From: Chryseobacterium phocaeense
GTDB taxonomy: Bacteria; Bacteroidota; Bacteroidia; Flavobacteriales; Weeksellaceae
Length of the DNA: 64,000 nt
Assembly: GCF_900169075.1 (NCBI RefSeq)
Contig: NZ_LT827013.1
Span: 1-64,000, forward strand
Reading direction: 5' to 3'
Shown here: positions 48,694 through 56,870 of the stretch, one piece after another
Layout: the number at the start of each line of letters is the position of its first letter
How positions within the stretch are numbered: position 1 is the first letter of the stretch
The notes under the pieces: generated by a model
What the model was told of the DNA's origin: nothing
Seen by the model: the letters and a program-made list of their open reading frames with translations, nothing else
Database searches by the model: none
Made by a program: the position numbers and the translations under genes

Positions 48694-49056
48694 ATGAAAA
48701 ATATAGTTTTTATATTTATTTTATTTATTTACGGTTGTCAAACTAACAATGTAATTATTAGCTCAAAACCCATTCATATAACAAGGAAAATAGTCTCTTT
48801 TAAAGAAAATAAGGAAGTTAGTATATTAATAACCGAGAATAATGATATTGTAGAAGTATTTAAAGAAAGCACTTCTAAAAATTGTAAGAAAATTAAACTA
48901 GGAAAAAGGTATTCCTTAAAAATAATTCCGGTTAGTGATTTAATACAACATGGTGTTGAATCTCCCAATGAATATATTTTAAATGATTCCACCATAATTA
49001 AATACAACCATTATTATACTTTAGAGAAGGATCAAAATATCTGCATAATAAAATAA
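48694..49056 (+). CDS. Lipoprotein, candidate orphan immunity protein
   Basis: 120 aa. The signal peptide ends in lipobox FIYGC (Cys15). The remainder is Lys/Ile/Asn-rich with two further cysteines (NCKKI, NICII). No family was recognised. It ends the array of small low-GC genes after the Rhs gene, and a perfect palindromic terminator follows. Confidence 0.65.
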   Translation: MKNIVFIFILFIYGCQTNNVIISSKPIHITRKIVSFKENKEVSILITENNDIVEVFKESTSKNCKKIKLGKRYSLKIIPVSDLIQHGVESPNEYILNDSTIIKYNHYYTLEKDQNICIIK

Positions 49057-49083
49057 TATCTTTTGTATAAGTAGATAAGAAAA

Positions 49084-49118
49084 TATAAAGTCTGCCGCAA
49101 TTGCGGCAGACTTTATAT
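49084..49118 (+). terminator. Terminator after the immunity-like array
   Basis: A perfect palindrome: arms ATAAAGTCTGCCGCA and TGCGGCAGACTTTAT, meeting at the centre. T-rich tail. Confidence 0.8.
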
Positions 49119-49261
49119 TTTATAAAAGGTTTTAACCATATTAAAAATCTCTATGAAATTCCCTAAAAATGTTGGATATAAAAAAATAAAATTTGAATGC
49201 AAAAATTTGGTATTGAAGAAAAAATAATAAAAACCGTGGTACATAAACCCCACTAACACAA

Positions 49262-49310
49262 GCGTTTCCCCCGCTGGCGCAAGCGTCCTCGCTTGTGCCA
49301 GCCTCTAAAA
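49262..49310. repeat. REP-like hairpin (CGCAAGCGTCCTCGCTTG)
   Basis: GCTGGCGCAAGCG, TCCT, CGCTTGTGCCAGC form a 13-bp stem with one G-T pair (49274-49303), preceded by a partial copy AACACAAGCG. GC-rich against an AT-rich background. The rest of the gap 49119-49425 shows no gene. Confidence 0.7.
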
Positions 49311-49425
49311 TAAGCATAAAAAAATGTCCTGGTTTTTTTCTCCCGTAAGAAAATGGTAAACTTCCCTTTTTTCAGACAAATTAAAATTATTAATATATTA
49401 GTAGTCAATTACAAACTAGAATATT

Positions 49426-49560
49426 ATGAAAAATTTTAAGAAAATTTCAAAAGAAGATTTAAAATCAATTAAAGGTGCAGCCTCGGTATGTCCAAAAAAT
49501 CATTACTGGTGCTCACCTGTAGGAGGATGCATTCCTAACGAAAGAACCTGTTGCTTATAA
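49426..49560 (+). CDS. Bacteriocin-like peptide with GG-type leader
   Basis: 44 aa: leader MKNFKKISKEDLKSIKGAA, then a Cys-rich core of about 25 residues with five cysteines (C22, C29, C35, C42, C43) and a PVGGC turn. Leaders of the form MKNLKKLSREELKxxxGG are known for double-glycine peptides exported by C39-peptidase ABC transporters, and a related bacteriocin-like family is common in Chryseobacterium. Here GG is changed to GA. No transporter or maturation gene is nearby. It has its own terminator. It could be an orphan bacteriocin, a signal peptide or a disulphide-rich toxin. Confidence 0.7.
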   Translation: MKNFKKISKEDLKSIKGAASVCPKNHYWCSPVGGCIPNERTCCL

Positions 49561-49631
49561 ATTCAACATGTGACTAGTCCTGAATAAACAAAACATTACA
49601 GGTTAGTAGGATAAAATTATTAATAATTTAC

Positions 49632-49672
49632 AGGATAGCTGCCGGAATAAACCGACAGCTATCTTTGTTTTA
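49632..49672 (+). terminator. Terminator of the bacteriocin-like peptide gene
   Basis: GATAGCTGCCGG/CCGACAGCTATC stem with one mismatch, 6-nt loop, then a TTTGTTTT tail. Confidence 0.8.
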
Positions 49673-49751
49673 TTAGGTTCTTTTCTTTCCGGAGAAATCA
49701 GGGGCAATGAATGGTGAATGTAAGTTCAGCATTTTTAATTAAGATTAGATT

Positions 49752-50306
49752 TTACTTCACCCTCCCCGGATTCTGCTTCAGAAAACTCTCCCATCCGGTA
49801 TAAGATTTCGTATCCGCAATAGTTCCGGAATTAAAATGATGGCATACTGCGACAGCTAAACCATCGGAGGCATCTAAATATTTGGTGGGGAATTCTTTCA
49901 GTTTCAGGAGGTTTTGCAGCATTCCGGCTACCTGTTCCTTGCTGGCATTTCCGTTTCCGGTGATGGCCATTTTGATCTTTTTGGGCGAGTATTCTGTGAT
50001 GGGGATGTTCCTGTAAAGGCTTGCCGCCATCGCCACACCCTGGGCGCGGCCTAACTTAAGCATACTCTGTACGTTTTTTCCGTAGAAAGGAGCTTCAAGA
50101 GCTACTTCATCAGGATGATACTCGTCAATCAGGGCCAAGGTCTTATCAAAAATATATTTCAGCTTGGTTTCATGATTCGGGTATTTTTTCAGGATCAGTT
50201 CGTGGATGGAGACCATTTCCATTTTTCCTTTTATTACGGAAATAATACCGAAACCCATAATAGTGGTCCCCGGATCGATGCCTAAAATTATCTTCTCTGA
50301 AATCAT
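49752..50306 (-). CDS. ruvC: Crossover junction endodeoxyribonuclease RuvC
   Basis: 184 aa, normal length. It resolves Holliday junctions with RuvAB. Acidic catalytic residues appear in GIDPGT (near residue 10), ALEAPF (near 70) and LDASDGLAVAVCHH (near 145). Stand-alone gene; ruvA and ruvB are not adjacent. A TATCTTTG box ends only 4 nt before the ATG, hinting at a leaderless transcript. Confidence 0.96.
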   Translation of the reverse strand: MISEKIILGIDPGTTIMGFGIISVIKGKMEMVSIHELILKKYPNHETKLKYIFDKTLALIDEYHPDEVALEAPFYGKNVQSMLKLGRAQGVAMAASLYRNIPITEYSPKKIKMAITGNGNASKEQVAGMLQNLLKLKEFPTKYLDASDGLAVAVCHHFNSGTIADTKSYTGWESFLKQNPGRVK

Positions 50307-50310
50307 GGTT

Positions 50311-50318
50311 CAAAGATA
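50311..50318 (-). promoter_or_regulatory. Candidate ruvC -7 element
   Basis: TATCTTTG on the minus strand, 4 nt from the ATG. If used, transcription would begin at or next to the start codon. No -33 TTG was found. Confidence 0.35.
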
Positions 50319-50408
50319 CGGCATTCTGAACTTTTTTATCGGAGGAATTTTTTAAGAAAATATTCAAATTTTTGGGAAATATTTATAACTTTAAAATAAA
50401 AAGATGCT

Positions 50409-50900
50409 ATGAAAATTCTATTTAATTTTTTTATTGTTCCCATACTGTTTCTGTGCAGTTTTCAGAAAAGTACTGCGTTGGGTGATCTTCGTAACAGGGC
50501 TTTGGGTGCTGAGGTCCGGAAAGAAAATAAGATTTTGTATTTGTTTTTTAAGGCGGATAAAGAAGCTTCCGGAAAAGACAGAATTGTTCTGCAGGAAAAG
50601 AAAATTGCTGCCGGAAAGTTGAAATTCATTCCTGCTTTCGATCGCAGTGAAGTGGAAACCGGTGATCTTATGGTGATTGTTTCAGATTCAGAGGGGAAAG
50701 AAATAGCAAAACAGCTGGTTAAAAATCCGCTTTATCCGGAAATGGAAGTGTATGAAAAAGAAGGAATCAGCAGAAAAAGAATAAATCTTCAGGATGCAGA
50801 ATTCAGTGTAAGATATGTGTACTCTGAGAAGATCAGAACGGTAAAAATCGAAAAAGTAACCGAATCGGGAACAGAGCTTTTATTCACTCAAAAACTATAA
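50409..50900 (+). CDS. Secreted protein of unknown function
   Basis: 163 aa with a signal peptide (about 1-23). The mature part is Lys/Glu-rich and beta-like (KENKILYLFFKADKEAS, ETGDLMVIVSDSEGKEIAKQL). No family was recognised. Separated by 2 nt from the M64 peptidase gene, so co-transcribed. It might be an inhibitor, chaperone or partner of that peptidase, by position only. Confidence 0.8.
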   Translation: MKILFNFFIVPILFLCSFQKSTALGDLRNRALGAEVRKENKILYLFFKADKEASGKDRIVLQEKKIAAGKLKFIPAFDRSEVETGDLMVIVSDSEGKEIAKQLVKNPLYPEMEVYEKEGISRKRINLQDAEFSVRYVYSEKIRTVKIEKVTESGTELLFTQKL

Positions 50901-50902
50901 CC

Positions 50903-52267
50903 ATGAAAAAAATTGTACTGGCTTTATTCATCAGCAGCTTCTGTGCTGCTCAGACATTTGAAACGGTTCCCCTTGTTCAGAATGGATCGAATGACAAACG
51001 GATTGTTATCGCGGTATTAGGCGACGGTTTTACCACAGCCCAGCAGAGTTCATTTGTTTCATCAGCGCAGTCTACTGTTAATTATCTTTTTTCAAAAAGT
51101 CCTTATACAGAATACAAAAATTACTTCAACGCCTATGCTGTGAAAGTTGTTTCCACTGCTTCCGGAGTAAAGCATCCGGGAACTGCTACGGATGTAACAG
51201 AGCCTGTAATTCCGGTTTCAAATCCTAACAATTACCTGGGATCTTCCTTTGATTTTGGGGTCCACCGTTGTATTTACAGCAGTACCACAAATAAGGTAGG
51301 TCAGGTCCTGGCAGCCAATATTCCCGATTATGATATAACCTATGTGTTGGGCAATTCTACAGAGTATGGAGGGTGTGGCGGTACTTATGCATTTGCTTCA
51401 CTCAACGGATCTGCCAATGAAATTGTGGTTCATGAACTGGGGCATTCCTTTGGGAAACTGGCTGACGAGTATTGGTTTGCCGGTTCCGGAGAATCTGCCA
51501 ACAAAACCCAGACTTCAAATCCCACAACCATCAAGTGGAAAAACTGGGTGGGAACCAATGGAATAGGAGTATATTCCCATGCGGAGAGTCCTTCCTGGTT
51601 TCGGCCTCACCAAAGCTGTGAGATGAGATATCTGAATCAGCAGTTCTGCTCAGTATGTAAAGAGGCAATTATTGAAAAAATTCATTCCCTGGTATCTCCG
51701 GTGGATTCCTATACGCCGGCCAATACATCAACGGTTAATGCCAATGCCAATGTAACATTTACGGTTAATGAAATCCTGCCGATCCCCAATACGCTGGTTA
51801 ATTCCTGGAAACTGAACGGAACACTTCTTTCCTCTACTTCCAATTCACTCACTGTTTCCCCTTCCCAGCTGAATGTGGGAAATAATACGCTCCTCTTTTC
51901 AGTTAATGATAATAATCCGTCACTTAAGGTGAATAATCACAGTACCGTACATTTTACGAATGTCACCTGGACACTGAATAAATCTGCAAGCCTTAAAATG
52001 ACTGAGGTAAAAGCAGAAGAAAGAAGATACAGCATATATCCCAACCCTTCAGACGGTGAATTTTTTATCAAAGGAAAACAGGATTTTTCGAGAAATACGA
52101 GGGTGGATTTATATGACAGTTCCGGAAAACTGATCCGCGGAAAGTATGAGCTCAAAGATCAATCAACACTCTGGGTAGACATTAAAAATCTTCCTGCAGG
52201 AACCTATTTCGTCAATGTGTACGAAAATAATGGAATGATTATTTCACAGAAAATTATCAAAGAATAA
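50903..52267 (+). CDS. M64-family metallopeptidase with T9SS sorting domain
   Basis: 454 aa with a signal peptide (1-16, ending CAAQ). The M64 domain starts IVIAVLGDGFTTAQQSSF and has the zinc motif HELGHSFGKLADEYWF (H177, H181). An Ig-like region follows (about 268-360). The last 80 residues (YSIYPNPSDGEFFIKG, LPAGTYFVNVYENNG) are a type A T9SS sorting domain. M64 is named for an IgA-cleaving peptidase; the substrate here is unknown. Exported by type IX secretion. Confidence 0.93.
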   Translation: MKKIVLALFISSFCAAQTFETVPLVQNGSNDKRIVIAVLGDGFTTAQQSSFVSSAQSTVNYLFSKSPYTEYKNYFNAYAVKVVSTASGVKHPGTATDVTEPVIPVSNPNNYLGSSFDFGVHRCIYSSTTNKVGQVLAANIPDYDITYVLGNSTEYGGCGGTYAFASLNGSANEIVVHELGHSFGKLADEYWFAGSGESANKTQTSNPTTIKWKNWVGTNGIGVYSHAESPSWFRPHQSCEMRYLNQQFCSVCKEAIIEKIHSLVSPVDSYTPANTSTVNANANVTFTVNEILPIPNTLVNSWKLNGTLLSSTSNSLTVSPSQLNVGNNTLLFSVNDNNPSLKVNNHSTVHFTNVTWTLNKSASLKMTEVKAEERRYSIYPNPSDGEFFIKGKQDFSRNTRVDLYDSSGKLIRGKYELKDQSTLWVDIKNLPAGTYFVNVYENNGMIISQKIIKE

Positions 52268-52286
52268 TATTTAAAATTTGTCACAA

Positions 52287-52320
52287 AAATGCCGGCTGAA
52301 ATAGCCGGCATTTGTTTTTT
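52287..52320. terminator. Bidirectional terminator between convergent genes
   Basis: AAATGCCGGCT/AGCCGGCATTT stem, 5-nt loop, T run on the plus side, A-rich on the other. It serves the M64 gene and probably the 2H gene. Confidence 0.85.
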
Positions 52321-52841
52321 TATTTCAGAGCTTTTTCAGCAATCGGAACCCATCCTCCATCATACCGGAGAAGAAGAATTTTGTCAACTAGGAATTTAGT
52401 TTTGTATTCTTTTGATTGGTAAACCTCCCATGCTTTCAGAAAATTATCATAACTCAGGTCTCTGTAACCTACCGTCATATGAGGAGTAAAAGATTTCTTC
52501 CCAAAACTGAACTGGTCTCTTACCCTCTGATGAAGAAGATTCAAGTGTTCGTTAGCTTCAGGATGAACAAAGAGGACAGGATTTTCCGGGTTAGGAAAAC
52601 TTCCGAAACCATTCAGTATGATTTCAAACGGCTGAATGTCCGTATCTATTTTATGAAAAGCGGTGTGGATATCGCTTTCAAGCTCCAATTGTCGGTCAAA
52701 AGGAGAAAGTAAAGTAATATGCGCATCATTATTCAATGCTTTTGAATTGTTGTAATTCAATACCATATCTTTTTTAAAGACCTTGACTTCCTCAATGATG
52801 TCCTTTGGAGGGTAGATTGCAATGAAATACATTTTTTTCAT
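52320..52841 (-). CDS. 2'-5' RNA ligase-like 2H phosphoesterase
   Basis: 173 aa from the ATG at 52841 (MKKMYFIAIYPP). A 38-residue N-terminal extension in the longest reading runs back across the PadR start and is hydrophobic noise. The two HxT motifs of the 2H superfamily are present, in HITLLSPF and HMTVGYRD. Members act on 2'-5' or cyclic phosphate bonds in RNA or nucleotides. Divergent from the PadR gene. Confidence 0.9.
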   Translation of the reverse strand: MKKMYFIAIYPPKDIIEEVKVFKKDMVLNYNNSKALNNDAHITLLSPFDRQLELESDIHTAFHKIDTDIQPFEIILNGFGSFPNPENPVLFVHPEANEHLNLLHQRVRDQFSFGKKSFTPHMTVGYRDLSYDNFLKAWEVYQSKEYKTKFLVDKILLLRYDGGWVPIAEKALK

Positions 52842-52895
52842 ACAGCAATATAAATAAATTTTAATAAAAATTTTAATACATAAGAAAATTATGCA

Positions 52896-52903
52896 TAGAT
52901 TTG
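52896..52903 (+). promoter_or_regulatory. -7 element of the padR-like gene
   Basis: TAGATTTG matches TAnnTTTG, with a leader of about 15 nt to the GTG at 52925. The -33 region lacks TTG. Confidence 0.45.
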
Positions 52904-52924
52904 AAAGGTATAAAATAACATCAG

Positions 52925-53248
52925 GTGAAAAAGAACAGTCTTTACAAAGGAACACTCCAGAACATTATTTTGAAATTGCTTTCGAAAGAAATGAAAATGT
53001 ACGGCTATCAGATCACCCAGCGTGCAAAAGAACTGACGGAGGGCGAGCTTGAAATGACTGAAGGGGCACTCTATCCGTTGCTGCACAAACTGGAGAACGA
53101 TGGAATGATCACCTCAGAGATCCAAAAAATCAACGGCAGGGACCGTAAATACTATCTCCTGACCGAAAAAGGGAAAAAACACCAGGCTGTTCAGGAAAAC
53201 GAAATGAAAAGCTATTTACTAAACCTCAATACCATTTTTAACATATGA
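52925..53248 (+). CDS. PadR-family transcriptional regulator
   Basis: 107 aa, read from a GTG at 52925 placed just after the -7 box. The winged-helix PadR fold is recognisable: MYGYQITQRAKE, GALYPLLHKLENDGMI and RDRKYYLLTEKGKK. PadR repressors usually respond to small molecules and often control a neighbouring membrane protein or efflux pump. The next gene overlaps by 4 nt (ATGA). Confidence 0.93.
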   Translation: MKKNSLYKGTLQNIILKLLSKEMKMYGYQITQRAKELTEGELEMTEGALYPLLHKLENDGMITSEIQKINGRDRKYYLLTEKGKKHQAVQENEMKSYLLNLNTIFNI

Positions 53249-53970
53249 TCATTGACACACAGGAAAATCAGGTTACAGATTATCTTATTTTTCAACAACT
53301 CCCGCTGGATATTTTACTGGAAGTTAAAGACCATATGATCTCCCAGATTACAGATCTTCAGATGCGTGAACAGCTGAATTTTGAAGAGGCTTTTTTCAAA
53401 GTACAGAAATCCTGGGACGGAGAATTTAAAATGGTCAGTTATTTTTTATTTTCCGCAGTGAAGATTCCATTGATTGTTAAAAAGATAATAAAGGAAAAAT
53501 TCAATTCAATGATGAAAAAATCTCTGCTGATCGGTCTTTTTTTCTTTGGAATTAACCTGCTGCTGATCTTTCTTTCAAAAAACCAGGAGGAGTACAGCTT
53601 ATTTTTCAAACTGATGAACGGAATGTTCCTGCTGGCTTTGGGAACCACATGGCTTTTAAACATAAAAATCTGGAAATACCTGAGAACCGACTTTAAATAC
53701 AAAGGGAAGTGCTTTTATACCTTATATCAGCAAAATATGGGACTGATGGCGGTTTGTACCATGTCTATGTTTCAGATTGTCGGAAAAAACGGACATTATG
53801 CTTTTCAGTTTTTCAGAACGCAGAATACGTCTGAAATTGCAGGAACACTCATCACACTGATCTTTCCTTTTCTTTTGCAGAGTGCCATCATTTTTACCCT
53901 GTTTAATTTCTTTGAGCACAAAAAGGCTTTGGGGAGAATGCAAAATTTTTTACAGTCACAAGCTCAATAG
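53245..53970 (+). CDS. Membrane protein co-transcribed with the PadR regulator
   Basis: 241 aa. A soluble N-terminal region of about 90 residues (VTDYLIFQQLPLDILLEVKDHM) resembles the short helical domain found before membrane parts in many PadR partners. Four membrane segments follow, at about 93-110, 122-140, 165-182 and 203-223. No family could be named. The 4-nt overlap with padR implies joint control, and PadR may repress both. Confidence 0.8.
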   Translation: MIIDTQENQVTDYLIFQQLPLDILLEVKDHMISQITDLQMREQLNFEEAFFKVQKSWDGEFKMVSYFLFSAVKIPLIVKKIIKEKFNSMMKKSLLIGLFFFGINLLLIFLSKNQEEYSLFFKLMNGMFLLALGTTWLLNIKIWKYLRTDFKYKGKCFYTLYQQNMGLMAVCTMSMFQIVGKNGHYAFQFFRTQNTSEIAGTLITLIFPFLLQSAIIFTLFNFFEHKKALGRMQNFLQSQAQ

Positions 53971-54102
53971 TAAGAACAAATATCCATTATTTAAAATGAT
54001 AAAATACTGTAGAAGAGAGCGAAATTGTAAAATATCTGGCTTCAAAGAAACTGTATTCTGCGGCCATTAAGGTCCAGCTTTTATACTGGAAGGCGAGGAA
54101 AG

Positions 54103-55209
54103 TTAATGTTTTGCCTTAAGCTGAAGTAAAGTATTTTCCAGATTGTCCGTCATCTTTTTAACCTCCACATGAGGTCTGAAGGTCGAACTTTTCCCCTTTT
54201 CCTCATCAGCAATATTGGATAAGATAATGACGGAGGTTTTCGTATGCGGATAGTAAATATTCAGAGATGGAGAACCTTTAATATAACCGCTGTGGAAATA
54301 GCTTTCGGGCTGTCCTGTATTCATCATAATTCCGTATCCGTAGCCCATTTTTCCAAAAATAGCATGGCGCCTTTCTGCACTTTTGGCGGAGAACTGCTTT
54401 AAAGTTTCAGGTTTCAGGATCTTTCCTCCATACAAAGCATTGTTCCAGATATGAAGATCCTCAATCGTAGAAAGGATGCCACCCGCCGGAGTTCCGATGT
54501 CTTTTCCGGCAAGTCTTTCAGGCATATTCGGGACAACTGCAGGCTTTGTAGTATTCCCCAGATACGCGCTGGCAAAATTTTGACCCTCAAAAATAGTTCC
54601 GGTAGAAGAATGTTTCATTCCTGCTTTTTTAAACAGCTCCAATGCATTTTCATCAAAAGATTTTCCGGAAACGGCTTCCACAATTTGTCCCAGGGCATTA
54701 AACCCGTCATTCGAATAGAAAAAATCCGACCCGCTTTTAAACATCAGTTTTCCTCCAAAAGTATTCAATCCTGAAGTATGATTTAAAAGTTGATGGATGG
54801 TAATATTCTCGTAATCTTTATTCTGAAAAATTTTCAGGTATTTCGATGCTTTGTCCGCCACGTTCAGTTTTCCCTGCTCCATCTGAAGAAGTACAAGGGT
54901 GGCGGTAAACTGCTTGCTCACAGAACCTATGGCAAAAACTGTATTGTGGTCAATGTTCACTTTATTCTTAAAATCAGAAAAACCATTGTCTTTCCTGTAC
55001 AGCTGCAATGAATCTTTAAATACAGCAATACTTCCATTGAAGTGATATTTTTTAAAGACCGAATCAATCTGCTGTTCCAAAAGCGTTTTCTGGAAAGCAG
55101 TAATGGTGGAATCGATGATAGCATATCTGTTAACAGTTATCGGTGGGTTTTCGGTTTTGCAGGAAAACAAAAAATACAAAAGAAAGAGAAGTGTAATTTT
55201 TTTAATCAC
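54103..55209 (-). CDS. Beta-lactamase-fold serine hydrolase lipoprotein
   Basis: 368 aa, GTG start at 55209. Lipobox LFSC (Cys17). The class C beta-lactamase/penicillin-binding-protein motifs are present: SVSK (S96, K99), YSN (Y165, N167) and an HSGYIKG motif in place of KTG. These hydrolases act on peptides, esters or D-amino-acid substrates, and a few on beta-lactams. Lipid-anchored in the periplasm or outer membrane. Stand-alone; the gap 53971-54102 holds nothing notable. Confidence 0.92.
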   Translation of the reverse strand: MIKKITLLFLLYFLFSCKTENPPITVNRYAIIDSTITAFQKTLLEQQIDSVFKKYHFNGSIAVFKDSLQLYRKDNGFSDFKNKVNIDHNTVFAIGSVSKQFTATLVLLQMEQGKLNVADKASKYLKIFQNKDYENITIHQLLNHTSGLNTFGGKLMFKSGSDFFYSNDGFNALGQIVEAVSGKSFDENALELFKKAGMKHSSTGTIFEGQNFASAYLGNTTKPAVVPNMPERLAGKDIGTPAGGILSTIEDLHIWNNALYGGKILKPETLKQFSAKSAERRHAIFGKMGYGYGIMMNTGQPESYFHSGYIKGSPSLNIYYPHTKTSVIILSNIADEEKGKSSTFRPHVEVKKMTDNLENTLLQLKAKH

Positions 55210-55331
55210 AGGTGTTTTTATTTTAAATTGAATAGTATATTGAGGCTACTTAAATGTAAGAAATTCCTTTGAAGTTTCAAAGCGTAGCAAAATTTATGCT
55301 AGGCCAGGGTGCTGGGTTAACAAGTATTTAA

Positions 55332-55339
55332 TATTTTTG
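55332..55339 (+). promoter_or_regulatory. -7 element of the PLP decarboxylase gene
   Basis: TATTTTTG matches TAnnTTTG, leader of about 19 nt. No -33 TTG at the expected spacing. Confidence 0.4.
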
Positions 55340-55364
55340 AATAGATTATCCGGAAACTACCATC

Positions 55365-56774
55365 ATGAAAGACTATTTGAAAAACGATTCAGAACATATA
55401 AACCATATTTTAGACCTTATAAAAACACAGGGCATTGAATATCTCAGTACCCTTTCGGAAAGACCCACGTCGGTCAAAAATAACCCGGTATCCGATAAAA
55501 TAGAATTGCCGGAATCCGGCTTCGGAGCTGAAGAAACACTGAAAATATTTAACCAAAGATTTGAACCTATCATGGTAGGTTCGTCCGGTCCCCGATACCT
55601 CGGATTTGTTACGGGTGGCACTACGCCGGCTTCCATTGCAGGAGACTGGCTCGCCACAATATATGATCAGAATACCCAGTCTACAACAGGGCAAGGTGAT
55701 ATTTCAGCCAAGATAGAAATAGAGACCATTAGTGTTTTACTGGATCTTCTCGGGCTTCCGGAAAGTTTTCTGGGAGGTTTTGTAACCGGAGCTACCATGT
55801 CCAATTTCACCTGTATGGCTGTTGCCCGGCAGTGGCTGGGGAAAGAGCAGGGGAGAGACATTGCTAAAGACGGAATTTCAGGATCCATCAAAGTCCTGAC
55901 AGGTACCCCTCACTCATCATCCATCAAATCCTTATCGCTTCTGGGAATCGGGAGCAGTAATATTATTAAAGTAAAAACAGCCGGCGAAGACCGTGAAGCG
56001 ATCAGCATACAAGACCTTGAGGAGCAGATTACAAAGCTGAACGGCGAACCATTCCTCCTGATTTCAAGCGGTGGTACAGTAAACACCGTTGACTTTGATG
56101 ATTTTAAAGAAATCAGCAGACTAAAAGAAAAATATAAATTCTGGTGGCATATAGATGCGGCATTCGGAGGTTTTGCAGCCTGTTCAGATCAGTATAAACA
56201 TTTGGTTTCAGGATGGGAAAATGCAGACAGCATTACTGTTGATTGCCATAAATGGCTTAATGTTCCTTATGAAAGCGCGGTGTTTTTGGTCAAAGAACAG
56301 TATAAAATCCTGCAGGTGGAAACTTTTCAGAACTCAAACGCGCCTTATCTGGGAGATCCGTTGGAGAATTTCGGGTATTTAAATTTTCTTCCGGAGAATT
56401 CCAGAAGACTGAAGGCGCTTCCTGCTTGGTTTTCTCTGATGGCGTACGGCAGAAAAGGATATCAGGAAATTGTAGACCGTAATATTTCACTGGCGAAACA
56501 GTTCGGGCAAATGCTGGCAGAAACTAACGATTTCAAATTGCTGGCACCTGTAAGGCTCAATACCGTATGCTTTACTTTAAAAGATGAAGCACAGCAGGAT
56601 AAGGCCCAGGGGTTTCTGGAAGCCCTTAATGGCACAGGAAAAGTCTTTATGACGCCTACTTTTTATCAGCAGCAGAAAGGTATAAGAGCTGCTTTCGTTA
56701 ACTGGCAGACCACAGAAAAAGATATTGAACTGATCTTTGAGGTGATGAAAAGAGTAGCCGCAGAATTAGTATGA
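55365..56774 (+). CDS. Group II pyridoxal-phosphate-dependent decarboxylase
   Basis: 469 aa, typical for the glutamate/aromatic/diaminobutyrate decarboxylase group. The PLP-binding lysine is K296 in DCHKWLNVPYE, with the upstream Asp and Ala-Ala in WHIDAAFGG and the cofactor loop GGFVTGATMSNFTCM. Substrate cannot be told with confidence; by motif it could be an aspartate-, diaminobutyrate- or aromatic-amino-acid decarboxylase. Stand-alone gene. Confidence 0.92.
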   Translation: MKDYLKNDSEHINHILDLIKTQGIEYLSTLSERPTSVKNNPVSDKIELPESGFGAEETLKIFNQRFEPIMVGSSGPRYLGFVTGGTTPASIAGDWLATIYDQNTQSTTGQGDISAKIEIETISVLLDLLGLPESFLGGFVTGATMSNFTCMAVARQWLGKEQGRDIAKDGISGSIKVLTGTPHSSSIKSLSLLGIGSSNIIKVKTAGEDREAISIQDLEEQITKLNGEPFLLISSGGTVNTVDFDDFKEISRLKEKYKFWWHIDAAFGGFAACSDQYKHLVSGWENADSITVDCHKWLNVPYESAVFLVKEQYKILQVETFQNSNAPYLGDPLENFGYLNFLPENSRRLKALPAWFSLMAYGRKGYQEIVDRNISLAKQFGQMLAETNDFKLLAPVRLNTVCFTLKDEAQQDKAQGFLEALNGTGKVFMTPTFYQQQKGIRAAFVNWQTTEKDIELIFEVMKRVAAELV

Positions 56775-56812
56775 TGAATTGGAAGCTGGAAGGAGGAGGA
56801 TGAAAGTTACCT

Positions 56813-56853
56813 CGCTATCCTTGTCAAGGTTCAAAACCTTGACAAGGATAGCG
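56813..56853. repeat. Palindromic repeat, CCTTGACAGG family, copy 2
   Basis: Perfect 19-bp arms CGCTATCCTTGTCAAGGTT and AACCTTGACAAGGATAGCG with a 3-nt loop. The core TGTCAAGGTT is shared with 21263-21297. It lies between convergent genes and may serve as a terminator for both. Confidence 0.85.
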
Positions 56854-56870
56854 ACAATCTAAACTCCGGT

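Noticed and set aside
52842..52955. N-terminal extension of the 2H phosphoesterase to 52955
   Set aside because: It would overlap the divergent PadR start and its -7 box. The extra residues are hydrophobic and unlike the family start.
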